From contig CALRYY010000076.1 in the NCBI GenBank assembly GCA_943372515.1, forward strand, positions 1 through 20,074: 20,074 nucleotides of DNA. Reading direction: 5' to 3'. The notes under the pieces are model-generated. The model saw nothing but the letters and a program-made list of their open reading frames with translations. It ran no database searches and was not told the DNA's origin. This stretch comes from RAM1 sp943372515 (GTDB lineage Bacteria > Pseudomonadota > Gammaproteobacteria > Burkholderiales > Burkholderiaceae_C). Position 1 is the stretch's first letter; every line of letters begins with the position of its first letter. This document shows positions 1 through 6,434 of the stretch, one piece after another. The position numbers and the translations under genes were made by a program.

Positions 1-336
1 GATCTTGCCCAGCCACGCGTCCTTCACGGGCTGGGGCGCATACCCGCCCAGCACGCCGCCGGCTATCAGGGTCTGGGCAAAGGGCTCCAGCACGATGCCG
101 CGGCCCAGCTCTTCCATCACCACCATGCCTTCGACGGGGCCCATGCCAAGGCCGCCGTCGTCCTCGCTGATGTACAGGCCGCACAGGCCCAGCTCGGACA
201 GTTCGGTGTAAGCGGCGCGATCAAAGCCGCCGGCTTTGGAGGCCTTGTAGCGGCGTTCAAAGTGGTAGCCCTTGTCCACCCATTTGCGAACGGCGTCGCG
301 CAGCTGTTCCTGGTCGTCAGAAAAATCGAAATCCAT
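1..336 (-). CDS. Acyl-CoA dehydrogenase, small (PimD-like) subunit, 3' part missing
   Basis: Only the N-terminal 112 residues are in the window; the gene continues past position 1. The reading frame opens MDFDFSDDQEQLRDAVRKW and contains ISEDDGGLGMGPVEGMVVME, which is the helical N-terminal domain of FAD-dependent acyl-CoA dehydrogenases. These enzymes oxidise acyl-CoA to 2-enoyl-CoA and pass electrons to ETF. The start ATG (334-336) follows a GGAG ribosome-binding site that directly abuts the stop codon of the upstream dehydrogenase gene, only 11 nt away, so the two are almost certainly co-transcribed and co-translated. The opening resembles what is commonly named pimeloyl-CoA dehydrogenase small subunit. 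The real substrate cannot be told from this fragment. Confidence 0.85.
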   Translation of the reverse strand, partial: MDFDFSDDQEQLRDAVRKWVDKGYHFERRYKASKAGGFDRAAYTELSELGLCGLYISEDDGGLGMGPVEGMVVMEELGRGIVLEPFAQTLIAGGVLGGYAPQPVKDAWLGKI

Positions 337-347
337 GCTCTGTCTCC

Positions 348-1526
348 TTAACCAAGTACCGTCTGCGCAACGATGTTTCTCTGGACTTCATTGCTGCCGC
401 CATAGATGGTGGTCTTGCGCATATTGAAGAACGTGGCCGCAAGCGGCGCGCAGTGGGCCGCACCCACGTGGTCGCCCTGCCAGCCGGCCTCCATGGCCTC
501 CCGGATGAAGGGCAGGCTGTAGGGGCCGGCGGCCAGCATCATGAGCTCGCTGTAGCGTTGCTGGATCTCGCTGCCGCGAATCTTGAGCAGGCCTGCGATG
601 TCCAGTGAGTTCTTGCCTGACTTTTCTGCCGACAGCACGCGCAGCACCAGCATTTCCAGGGCAACGACTTCGATCTCCAGCTTGGCGATCTCGTCGCGAA
701 AACGGGCGTCTTCGTACACACCCTCGGCCTTGGCTATGCGCTTGAGGCGTTCCAGCTCGCGTTTGGCGCGGTTCACGTCGGCAATGTTGGTGCGTTCGTG
801 GCTCAGCAGGTGCTTGGCGTAGGTCCAGCCCTTGTTTTCTTCGCCGATCAGGTTTTCGGCCGGTACCTCGACATTGTCAAACCAGACCTCGTTCACCTCA
901 TGGCCGCCGTCCAGCATGATGATGGGGCGCACCGTGACGCCGGGCGATTTCATGTCCAGCAGCAAAAAACTGATGCCCGTCTGGGGCTTGCCCTCGGTGC
1001 TGGTGCGCACCAGGTTGAACATCCAGTCGCCGTACTGGCCCAGCGTGGTCCAAGTCTTCTGACCATTGACAATGTACTTGTCGCCTTTGCGCTCAGCGCG
1101 GGTTTTGAGCGACGCCAGGTCGGAGCCCGAACCCGGCTCGCTGTAGCCCTGGCTCCACCACACTTCGCCGCTGGCAATGCCGGGCAGGAAGCGCTTTTGC
1201 TGTTCGGGGCTGCCAAACGCCATGATCACGGGCGCCACCATCACCGGGCCAAAGGGGACGACGCGGGGTGCGCCAGCCAAGGCGCACTCTTCTTCGAACA
1301 AGTGCTTTTGCACGGCGTTCCAGCCGGGGCCGCCGAATTCCGTGGGCCAACCATGGCCGAGCCAGCCTTTTTTGCCCAGTATCTTTGCCCAGCGCTGCAT
1401 GTCGTCGCGGCTCAGGTGCAGCGCGTTGTGGACCTTGTGTGAAATGTCCTTGGGCAGGTTCTCTTGAACCCAGGCGCGGATGTCTTCGCGGAATTTTTGC
1501 TCTTCAGGGGTAAATGCCAAATCCAT
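348..1526 (-). CDS. Acyl-CoA dehydrogenase, large (PimC-like) subunit
   Basis: A complete 392-aa acyl-CoA dehydrogenase, normal length for the family. It has the N-terminal helical domain (from MDLAFTPEEQKFREDIRAWV), the FAD/substrate signature GYSEPGSGSDLASLKT at about 127-142, and the C-terminal IYGGSNEVQRNI at about 374-385. The last motif has Gly where medium-chain enzymes carry the catalytic Glu of YEGT. Glu244 in HLLSHERTN lies where isovaleryl- and long-chain dehydrogenases place their base, so I infer E244 is the base. The start is supported by a GGAG site upstream of ATG 1526. The gene lies 44 nt after yceH and 11 nt before a second dehydrogenase subunit; such pairs form heteromeric enzymes in dicarboxylic acid, aromatic acid or sterol degradation. 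Overall reaction: acyl-CoA to 2-enoyl-CoA with electron transfer to ETF. The exact substrate is unknown. Confidence 0.92.
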   Translation of the reverse strand: MDLAFTPEEQKFREDIRAWVQENLPKDISHKVHNALHLSRDDMQRWAKILGKKGWLGHGWPTEFGGPGWNAVQKHLFEEECALAGAPRVVPFGPVMVAPVIMAFGSPEQQKRFLPGIASGEVWWSQGYSEPGSGSDLASLKTRAERKGDKYIVNGQKTWTTLGQYGDWMFNLVRTSTEGKPQTGISFLLLDMKSPGVTVRPIIMLDGGHEVNEVWFDNVEVPAENLIGEENKGWTYAKHLLSHERTNIADVNRAKRELERLKRIAKAEGVYEDARFRDEIAKLEIEVVALEMLVLRVLSAEKSGKNSLDIAGLLKIRGSEIQQRYSELMMLAAGPYSLPFIREAMEAGWQGDHVGAAHCAPLAATFFNMRKTTIYGGSNEVQRNIVAQTVLG

Positions 1527-1570
1527 GAGGGTGTCTCCAGTGCCTTGCGAGTTTATGCACGGTCGTTCTA

Positions 1571-2245
1571 TTAGTCGTGTCCGGGTTGCGACATCCCAAG
1601 CTGTTCAAGGACATTTTGCAGTGCAGAACGAAGCGTGGCGACCTCGTCTTCCAGTGTGCGGATGCGCGCTTCCAGCCGCCGGGTGTCATCCATGGAGGTG
1701 ACCATTGCATCGCCAGAAGCTGCGGGTGTGCTCAGGTCCACCGGGCCGCACAGCAGATGCGCCCAGCGCTGCTCGCGTGCGCCAGGGGCCCGGGGCAGCT
1801 TCACCACCAGGGACCCTCCTTTTTCTTCGCTGCGGTCCTGCAGTTCGTCAAGGAATGCGTCCACCGACGAGATGTCGGCAAACCGGTACCAGCGCTCGCT
1901 GTTGATGCGCAGTTCACCGGCGGTCTGCGGCCCGCGCAGCATCAGCAGGCCCAGCAACACAGCCGACTGCTCCGGCACGCCCACCACGCGCTGGAAGTTG
2001 TGTTCATAGCGTGCCACGCGGCTGCCACTGGACTCAAACACCAGGCTGAGCAGCTTGAGCGAGTCCAGCGCGTCCTGCACGCCCGTCTCGCCCAGGTTCA
2101 TCAGCGGGTCGCGGCTGGTCTTCTGGTTGCAGCCTGAGACCACCATGTTCAGGGTGAGCGGGTAGCTGTCGGGCACCGTGCGGGCTTTTTCCATCAGCGT
2201 GCCCAGCACGCGGGCCTCAACGGGGGAGAGGGGTCGCAAAGTCAT
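1571..2245 (-). CDS. yceH: YceH family protein (UPF0502/DUF480)
   Basis: A 224-aa protein close in length to E. coli YceH (about 215 aa). The N-terminus RPLSPVEARVLGTLMEKA, followed by DSYPLTLNMVVSGCNQKTSR, is the hallmark of UPF0502. The family folds as two winged-helix domains, and LLGLLMLRGPQTAGELRI near residues 98-115 begins the second. The C-terminal part (about 187-218) is a heptad-like helix, RRLEARIRTLEDEVATL, likely a coiled coil for self-association. The molecular role is not established; winged helices suggest nucleic-acid or protein binding. ATG 2245 lies only 12 bp from the divergent purN start, so its promoter must overlap purN coding sequence. A GGACGG stretch just upstream may serve as ribosome-binding site. 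Confidence 0.9.
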   Translation of the reverse strand: MTLRPLSPVEARVLGTLMEKARTVPDSYPLTLNMVVSGCNQKTSRDPLMNLGETGVQDALDSLKLLSLVFESSGSRVARYEHNFQRVVGVPEQSAVLLGLLMLRGPQTAGELRINSERWYRFADISSVDAFLDELQDRSEEKGGSLVVKLPRAPGAREQRWAHLLCGPVDLSTPAASGDAMVTSMDDTRRLEARIRTLEDEVATLRSALQNVLEQLGMSQPGHD

Positions 2246-2257
2246 AATTCCGTCCGA

Positions 2258-2839
2258 ATGAAAAACATCGTGATTCTGATCTCAGGCAGCGGCTCCAACA
2301 TGGCTGCCATCGTGCGCACCGCGCAGCGTGACAACTGGCGCAAGGCATTTGGCGCCCAGGTGGCGGCAGTCATCAGCAACCGGCCGGACGCGCAGGGCCT
2401 GGCCGTGGCGCGTGAGCAGCTGATCGCCACCGAAGTGGTGGACCACAAACGCTTTGCCACCCGTGAGGCCTTTGACGCCGAGCTGGCCACGGTGATCGAC
2501 CGGCGCCAGCCCGCGCTGGTGGTGCTGGCGGGGTTCATGCGCATCCTGACCCCGGGGTTCGTGACGCGGTATGAGGGGCGGCTGGTCAATATCCACCCGT
2601 CGCTGTTGCCTGCCTTTTCCGGGCTCAACACCCACCAGCGCGCGATTGATGCGGGCTGCCAGGTGGCTGGCGCCTCGGTCCACCGGGTCACCGCGGAGCT
2701 GGACCACGGGCCGATCCTGGCGCAGGCCGTGGTGCCGGTGGTGCCGGGCGATACGGCACAGACATTGGGTGATCGCGTGCTGACGCAGGAACACACTATC
2801 TACCCGCGCGCCATTGCAGCGCTGCTGCGCGGCTCATGA
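2258..2839 (+). CDS. purN: Phosphoribosylglycinamide formyltransferase 1
   Basis: A 193-aa GAR transformylase. It transfers the formyl group of 10-formyl-tetrahydrofolate to glycinamide ribonucleotide, the third step of de novo purine synthesis, in the cytosol. The phosphate-binding loop ISGSGSNM is at 8-15. The catalytic triad is complete: Asn111 and His113 in VNIHPSLLP, and Asp149 in VHRVTAELDHGPI. The spacing equals that of E. coli N106/H108/D144. The start is fixed by the canonical MKNIVILISGSGSNM opening. No Shine-Dalgarno is visible before ATG 2258. Instead a CATAAT -10-like hexamer (2243-2248) lies 9 nt upstream, which would give a leaderless or nearly leaderless message. The 3' end overlaps the convergent DUF1653 gene by 6 nt. 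Confidence 0.96.
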   Translation: MKNIVILISGSGSNMAAIVRTAQRDNWRKAFGAQVAAVISNRPDAQGLAVAREQLIATEVVDHKRFATREAFDAELATVIDRRQPALVVLAGFMRILTPGFVTRYEGRLVNIHPSLLPAFSGLNTHQRAIDAGCQVAGASVHRVTAELDHGPILAQAVVPVVPGDTAQTLGDRVLTQEHTIYPRAIAALLRGS

Positions 2840-3076
2840 ACCTTCGACGCGGGCAAAGCGCGGCTGGCGCACCCCGTCGATCACCACTTCTTCGTTGAAC
2901 ATCGCCGCCGGTCGCACCCACAGGCCCTGCTCGCCATACAGCGCGCGGTACAGGGTCAGCGGCTCCAGTGTTTCACTGTGGCGCACTGTGCCGATCACCT
3001 CATAGGGCATGCCCTTGTAGTGGCGGTAGCGGCCGGGCGGGGTGTGGATCAGCGGGGGCAGGGCGGAGTTGCTCAT
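2834..3076 (-). CDS. DUF1653 domain protein
   Basis: A small 80-aa protein, almost entirely one DUF1653 domain: PGRYRHYKGMPYEVIGTVRH, then LYRALYGEQGLWVRP and a final DGVRQPRFARV. I chose ATG 3076 (MSNSALPPLIH) because the frame upstream of it (back to 3169) has no family-like sequence and would overlap the divergent methyltransferase gene. The family is widespread as short single-domain proteins of unknown function, and nothing here assigns a reaction. It is convergent with purN (stop codons overlap by 6 nt) and divergent from the RNA methyltransferase with 43 bp between starts. No strong ribosome-binding site is seen. An alternative start further upstream is possible but less likely. Confidence 0.85.
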   Translation of the reverse strand: MSNSALPPLIHTPPGRYRHYKGMPYEVIGTVRHSETLEPLTLYRALYGEQGLWVRPAAMFNEEVVIDGVRQPRFARVEGS

Positions 3077-3119
3077 GGCGTGTGCGGTTAAAGTGAATCG
3101 CAGGTGGGACAATACGGGC

Positions 3120-4391
3120 ATGCATCCTAAAGCCCTGCTCGACGCCTGCGGCGAGCTCGTCGCGCTCACCCTGCGGTTTGAGCATCCCGCCGATTCCGTC
3201 GTATCCCGCTATTTCCGTGACCACCGTTCCCTGGGGCCGCGCGAACGCGCGACCCTGGCCGAGACGGTCTACACCGTCCTGCGCAAAAAGCTGTTGTTCG
3301 ATCACATGGCGCCCTCGGGTAGTGGCCCCAAGGAGCGCCGCCTGGCCATCCTGGGCTTCCACGGGCCACGCGATTTCCTCAAGAGCGCCCTGACCGACCA
3401 GGAAAGAAACTGGCTGGACCAATGCGACAGCATCAAGCCCGCCGACCTGATGGAGCGGCACCGCCACAACCTGCCCGAATGGCTGGTGCAGCCGCTCAAA
3501 GACCAGTTGGGCCCAGGGTTCTGGCCGCTGGTGGACACTCTGAGCCAGAGCGCACCGCTGGACCTGCGGGTGAATGCGCTGACAGCCAAGCGGGCCGACA
3601 TACAGAAAGAATTGAAGCAGGCGGGCATCGCGTCAGTGCCCACGCCGTATTCACCCTGGGGGCTGCGCATTGAGGGCAAGCCGCCTCTGGCCAAGCTCGA
3701 TGCATTTGTTCGGGGCGCCATTGAAGTGCAGGACGAAGGCTCGCAGTTGCTGGCCCTGCTGCTGGACGCCAAGCGCGGCGAGATGGTGGTGGATTTTTGC
3801 GCCGGAGCCGGTGGCAAGACACTGGCCATCGGCGCGAGCATGCGCAACACGGGCCGTCTGTACGCATTTGACACGTCAGCCCACCGGCTGGACGCCCTCA
3901 AACCCCGCCTGGCGCGCAGCGGCCTGTCCAACGTGCACCCGGCCGCCATTGCGCATGAGCGCGACGACCGCGTCAAGCGGCTGGCAGGCAAGATCGACCG
4001 CGTGCTGGTGGACGCTCCGTGCTCGGGGCTGGGCACGCTGCGCCGCAACCCGGACCTGAAATGGCGACAGTCGCCCAAATCTGTCGAAGAACTGGTGGCC
4101 AAGCAGACAGCCATATTGCAAAGCGCTGCACGCCTGCTCAAACCGGGCGGGCGCCTGGTTTATGCCACCTGCAGTGTGCTGCCGCAGGAAAACGAAGCCA
4201 TCGCCCAAGCATTTACCGCAGCCAACCCGGACTTCAGCCCTTTGATGGCTGGCGAAGCCTTGGTGCAGCTCAAAGTTGAGGGTGCCGCTGCCCTTTGCAG
4301 CGGTGGTGAAGCCGGCAATGCATTTTTGCGTTTGTGGCCCCATCTGCACTCAACAGACGGCTTTTTTGCGGCTTTGTGGACGCGAAACTGA
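3120..4391 (+). CDS. RsmB/NOP family RNA (cytosine-5) methyltransferase
   Basis: A 423-aa SAM-dependent RNA m5C methyltransferase. Residues 1 to about 140 form an N-terminal region possibly like the NusB-like domain of RsmB. The catalytic domain follows, with the SAM-binding motif VDFCAGAGGKT (224-234), motif IV DAPCSGLGTLRRNP (298-311, Cys301) and motif VI ATCSVLPQENE (349-359, Cys351). In this family the motif VI Cys attacks C6 of the target cytosine and the motif IV Cys helps product release; both are present. It ends with the usual DGFFAALW. ATG 3120 (MHPKALLDAC) is preferred over the longer frame from 3042, which overlaps the divergent gene. A GACAAT box (3108-3113) lies 6 nt before the ATG, consistent with a leaderless transcript. 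The likely target is 16S rRNA, but Burkholderiales can carry more than one such protein, so I give no symbol. Confidence 0.9.
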   Translation: MHPKALLDACGELVALTLRFEHPADSVVSRYFRDHRSLGPRERATLAETVYTVLRKKLLFDHMAPSGSGPKERRLAILGFHGPRDFLKSALTDQERNWLDQCDSIKPADLMERHRHNLPEWLVQPLKDQLGPGFWPLVDTLSQSAPLDLRVNALTAKRADIQKELKQAGIASVPTPYSPWGLRIEGKPPLAKLDAFVRGAIEVQDEGSQLLALLLDAKRGEMVVDFCAGAGGKTLAIGASMRNTGRLYAFDTSAHRLDALKPRLARSGLSNVHPAAIAHERDDRVKRLAGKIDRVLVDAPCSGLGTLRRNPDLKWRQSPKSVEELVAKQTAILQSAARLLKPGGRLVYATCSVLPQENEAIAQAFTAANPDFSPLMAGEALVQLKVEGAAALCSGGEAGNAFLRLWPHLHSTDGFFAALWTRN

Positions 4392-4436
4392 AGTTAAAAG
4401 CTGCGCCAAGTCAGAAAAGACGAGGTAAACCTTGAG

Positions 4437-4456
4437 TTATCCACAACTTATACAGG
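4437..4456 (+). promoter_or_regulatory. Pair of DnaA-box-like sites upstream of the desaturase
   Basis: TTATCCACA at 4437-4445 is a perfect match to the strongest E. coli DnaA box. TTATACAGG at 4448-4456 is a weaker match in the same orientation, exactly 11 bp downstream, so both face the same side of the helix. They lie about 90 bp before the desaturase start and just upstream of a -10-like TAGAAT (4468-4473). That placement suggests DnaA-dependent control of the promoter. It is not an origin: there are too few boxes and no replication genes nearby. Binding is inferred only. Confidence 0.4.
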
Positions 4457-4467
4457 GACCCCGGCTT

Positions 4468-4486
4468 TAGAATGCTTGCAAACATT
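4468..4486 (+). promoter_or_regulatory. Candidate -10 box and overlapping palindromic operator of the desaturase
   Basis: TAGAAT at 4468-4473 resembles a sigma-70 -10 element, but no good -35 is seen. Overlapping it, 4471-4486 reads AATGCTTGCAAACATT, a near-perfect palindrome with 14 of 16 positions symmetric around TTGCAA. A dimeric repressor bound here would cover the -10 and the probable transcription start. A second inverted repeat, CCAGAT-N7-ATCTGG (4487-4505), follows immediately and may be a 5' UTR hairpin or part of the same control region. Confidence 0.35.
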
Positions 4487-4534
4487 CCAGATCAAAGCCA
4501 TCTGGCGTCGTTACTCTCCTAAAGATTGAATTCA

Positions 4535-5749
4535 ATGCTACTTCCTGATTGGGCCGTACTGAACGCGGCAATTGACTGGCTGGCTCATGGCCTGTGGGAC
4601 CTCACCTGGTGGCAGATCGTTCTGTACACCCTGGTGACCACACACCTGACCATCATGGGCGTCACCATCTTTTTGCACCGTGCGCAGTCGCACCGTGCGC
4701 TTGAGCTGGGCCCCATTCCCTCTCACTTTTTCCGCTTCTGGCTGTGGCTGGGCACGGGTATGGTGACCAAGGAGTTCGTGGCCATCCACCGCAAGCACCA
4801 CGCCAAGGTCGAAACCGAAGAAGACCCGCACAGCCCGCAGACCCGGGGCCTTGAAAAGCTCCTGCTTGAAGGCACCGAGCTGTACCGCGCCGAGTCCAAA
4901 AACATGGAAACCATGGCCAAGTACGGCTACGGCACGCCGGATGACTGGATCGAGCGCAACCTGTACACGCGCTACTCCTGGCAGGGCGTGGGCTTGATGC
5001 TCATCCTGAATGTGTCACTGTTTGGCGCCATTGGCCTGGCTGTGTGGGCTGTGCAGATGGCATGGATCCCGGTCATGGCCACGGGCGTGATCAACGGTAT
5101 CGGCCACTACTGGGGCTACCGCAACTTTGAATCTGCGGACGCCAGCACCAACGTGAGCATCTGGGGCATCATCATCGGCGGTGAAGAGTTGCACAACAAC
5201 CACCACACCTATCCCACGTCGGCCCGCTTCTCGGTCAAGCCATACGAGTTTGACATCGGCTGGATGTATATCAGCATCATGCAAAAAATTGGCTGGGCCA
5301 AGGTCAAAAAGACGCCGCCCAAGCTGCAACTGGGTGCCATCAAGCCCGTGGCGGACGAAAAGACGCTGGAAGCCCTGATCACCAACCGTTATGAGGTGAT
5401 GGCCGGCTATGCGCGCGAAATGCGCCGAGTCTGCAAGGCCGAGATCGAATCGATCAAGGCCAAGCAAGGTGACCTGTCGTTGCTCAAGACAGCCAAACGC
5501 TGGCTGCATCGCGATGAAGAGAAAGTGCCAGCTGCAGCCCTGCCACAGCTGGCCCAAGCCCGTGCTGCCCACCCGGTGCTGGACAAGATGGTTACCATGC
5601 GTGAAGAGTTGCGCCAGATGTGGCTGAACACCAGCCAGTCGCGCGAGCAACTCGCAGCCGACCTGCAGGCCTGGTGCCGCCGCGCTGAAGAAAGCGGCAT
5701 TGCGCAGCTTCAGCAGTTTTCCATGAAGCTGCGCGCTGCTCACGCTTAA
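4535..5749 (+). CDS. Membrane fatty-acid desaturase (acyl-CoA delta-9 desaturase type)
   Basis: A 404-aa integral-membrane di-iron desaturase that introduces a double bond into a fatty acyl chain, adjusting membrane fluidity. All three histidine boxes are present: HRAQSH (48-53), HRKHH (85-89) and HNNHH (220-224), plus His191 in GHYWGYRNF. Hydrophobic segments flank them (about 26-47, 64-80, 151-173, 178-190). After about residue 260 there is a soluble, charged C-terminal extension of some 140 residues, rich in basic and helical stretches, beyond the desaturase core. I start at ATG 4535; a TTG three codons earlier is in frame. The gene has its own regulatory region and ends in a strong bidirectional terminator. 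Substrate form (acyl-CoA or lipid-bound) and regiospecificity are inferred from family resemblance. Confidence 0.92.
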   Translation: MLLPDWAVLNAAIDWLAHGLWDLTWWQIVLYTLVTTHLTIMGVTIFLHRAQSHRALELGPIPSHFFRFWLWLGTGMVTKEFVAIHRKHHAKVETEEDPHSPQTRGLEKLLLEGTELYRAESKNMETMAKYGYGTPDDWIERNLYTRYSWQGVGLMLILNVSLFGAIGLAVWAVQMAWIPVMATGVINGIGHYWGYRNFESADASTNVSIWGIIIGGEELHNNHHTYPTSARFSVKPYEFDIGWMYISIMQKIGWAKVKKTPPKLQLGAIKPVADEKTLEALITNRYEVMAGYAREMRRVCKAEIESIKAKQGDLSLLKTAKRWLHRDEEKVPAAALPQLAQARAAHPVLDKMVTMREELRQMWLNTSQSREQLAADLQAWCRRAEESGIAQLQQFSMKLRAAHA

Positions 5750-5770
5750 CGCATTAGAGTGCCCAAGTAA

Positions 5771-5797
5771 AAAGCCACCGCATGCGGTGGCTTTTTT
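5771..5797. terminator. Bidirectional intrinsic terminator
   Basis: A perfect 12-bp palindromic stem, AAAGCCACCGCA (5771-5782) with TGCGGTGGCTTT (5783-5794), is flanked by T-runs when read on either strand. It lies between the convergent desaturase (+) and rpmG (-) and can terminate both transcripts. Confidence 0.9.
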
Positions 5798-5807
5798 GTT
5801 CCAGTGA

Positions 5808-5882
5808 CCATCGCGGAACCGGCTTTGCCGGGCCGCAGATGGTGCCCCCTGGGGGGAGGCGGCCAGAGGCCGCTTCGGGGGG
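5808..5882. repeat. GC-rich palindromic intergenic repeat, copy 1
   Basis: A ~75-bp element ending immediately before the rpmG stop codon (5883-5885). It holds three successive inverted repeats. The first is a long imperfect hairpin in which CCATC-GCGG-(AA)-CCGGC pairs with GCCGG-G-CCGC-A-GATGG. The second is C-run/G-run (CCCCCTGGGGGG), and the third is GCGGCC-AGA-GGCCGC. It is nearly identical, in the same orientation, to 6435-6511. It resembles REP-like elements found at gene ends and is probably dispersed elsewhere in the genome. Confidence 0.85.
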
Positions 5883-6053
5883 TTACTTCAATTTCGTTTC
5901 TTTGTATTCCACGTGCTTGCGAGCCTTGGGATCAAACTTCATGATCGCCATTTTCTCGGGCATGGTTTTCTTGTTCTTGCTGGTGGTATAGAAGTGGCCA
6001 GTACCCGCAGTGGATTCCAGCTTGATCTTTTCGCGTCCGCCTTTGCTTGCCAT
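5883..6053 (-). CDS. rpmG: 50S ribosomal protein L33
   Basis: A 56-aa basic protein opening MASKGGREKIKLESTAGTGH and ending ARKHVEYKETKLK, typical of bacterial L33, a component of the large subunit near the E site. It lacks the two CxxC zinc-binding pairs, so it is the zinc-independent (C-) form usual in proteobacteria. A good GGAG site lies 7 nt before ATG 6053. It follows rpmB by 17 nt in the classic rpmB-rpmG operon order. Palindromic repeat copy 1 abuts its stop codon, and the bidirectional terminator lies about 85 bp further on. Confidence 0.97.
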   Translation of the reverse strand: MASKGGREKIKLESTAGTGHFYTTSKNKKTMPEKMAIMKFDPKARKHVEYKETKLK

Positions 6054-6070
6054 GAGGGTGCTCCTTCGGA

Positions 6071-6304
6071 TTAGGCTTGGCCACGTGCACGCAGGTCTGC
6101 GAGCACGGCATCGATACCGTTCTTGTCGATCAGGCGCAGTGCAGCGCTCGAAACACGCAGGCGAACCCAGCGGTTTTCAGTCTCGACCCAGAAACGGCGG
6201 TATTGCAGGTTCGGCAGGAACCGGCGCTTGGTTTTGTTGTTGGCGTGGGAAACATTGTTTCCGACCATGGGGCCTTTGCCCGTGATGTCGCAGACGCGTG
6301 CCAT
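6071..6304 (-). CDS. rpmB: 50S ribosomal protein L28
   Basis: A 77-aa protein, one residue shorter than E. coli L28. The N-terminus MARVCDITGKGPMVGNNVSH and the basic KTKRRFLPNLQYRRFWV are diagnostic. ATG 6304 is chosen over an in-frame ATG two codons upstream because it gives the conserved MARVC start and sits 7 nt after an AAGGAG site. It is first in the rpmB-rpmG operon, with its own consensus -10 (6405-6410) and a structured leader of about 94 nt that may control translation. Confidence 0.97.
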   Translation of the reverse strand: MARVCDITGKGPMVGNNVSHANNKTKRRFLPNLQYRRFWVETENRWVRLRVSSAALRLIDKNGIDAVLADLRARGQA

Positions 6305-6398
6305 AAGCACTCCTTGAAACCGGCCGTCACTCCCGTGAGGGCCTCACCTCGCCCTGACGGGGGCGGTAACCGGCTGAAATCAGCTAATTTCAACAAAG
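6305..6398 (-). promoter_or_regulatory. Structured 5' leader of rpmB-rpmG, potential pseudoknot
   Basis: Read on the minus strand, the leader starts with the stem TGAAAT/ATTTCA (6375-6380 with 6387-6392). Next is the hairpin CGCCC-loop-GGGCG (6350-6354 with 6361-6365), whose six-base loop (6355-6360) is fully complementary to 6324-6329, eight bases before the AAGGAG site. Between these lies a perfect GTGAG-GCC-CTCAC hairpin (6335-6347). The loop pairing can form a pseudoknot or an alternative stem. This is the type of architecture seen in autoregulatory ribosomal-protein leaders. Function is inferred. Confidence 0.45.
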
Positions 6399-6404
6399 CC
6401 AGCG

Positions 6405-6410
6405 ATTATA
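6405..6410 (-). promoter_or_regulatory. -10 element of the rpmB-rpmG promoter
   Basis: On the minus strand this reads TATAAT, a perfect -10 consensus, about 100 bp before rpmB. No good -35 hexamer is found 16-18 bp upstream, and that position (about 6427-6434) lies right at the edge of palindromic repeat copy 2. Confidence 0.6.
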
Positions 6411-6434
6411 GCGTGAGACGGACTTTTACCGGGG

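Noticed and set aside
3042..3119. N-terminal extension of the RNA methyltransferase to 3042.
   Set aside because: The 26 extra residues are not family-like and would overlap the divergent DUF1653 start; a -10-like box lies within this stretch.
4280..4310. Perfect 7-bp inverted repeat CCGCTGC-N5-GCAGCGG near the end of the methyltransferase gene.
   Set aside because: It is inside coding sequence, has no T-run, and is readily explained by Ala/Ser codons in GC-rich DNA.
4437..4456. Replication origin suggested by the DnaA boxes.
   Set aside because: Only two boxes, no AT-rich unwinding element, and no dnaA, dnaN, parA or rep gene nearby.
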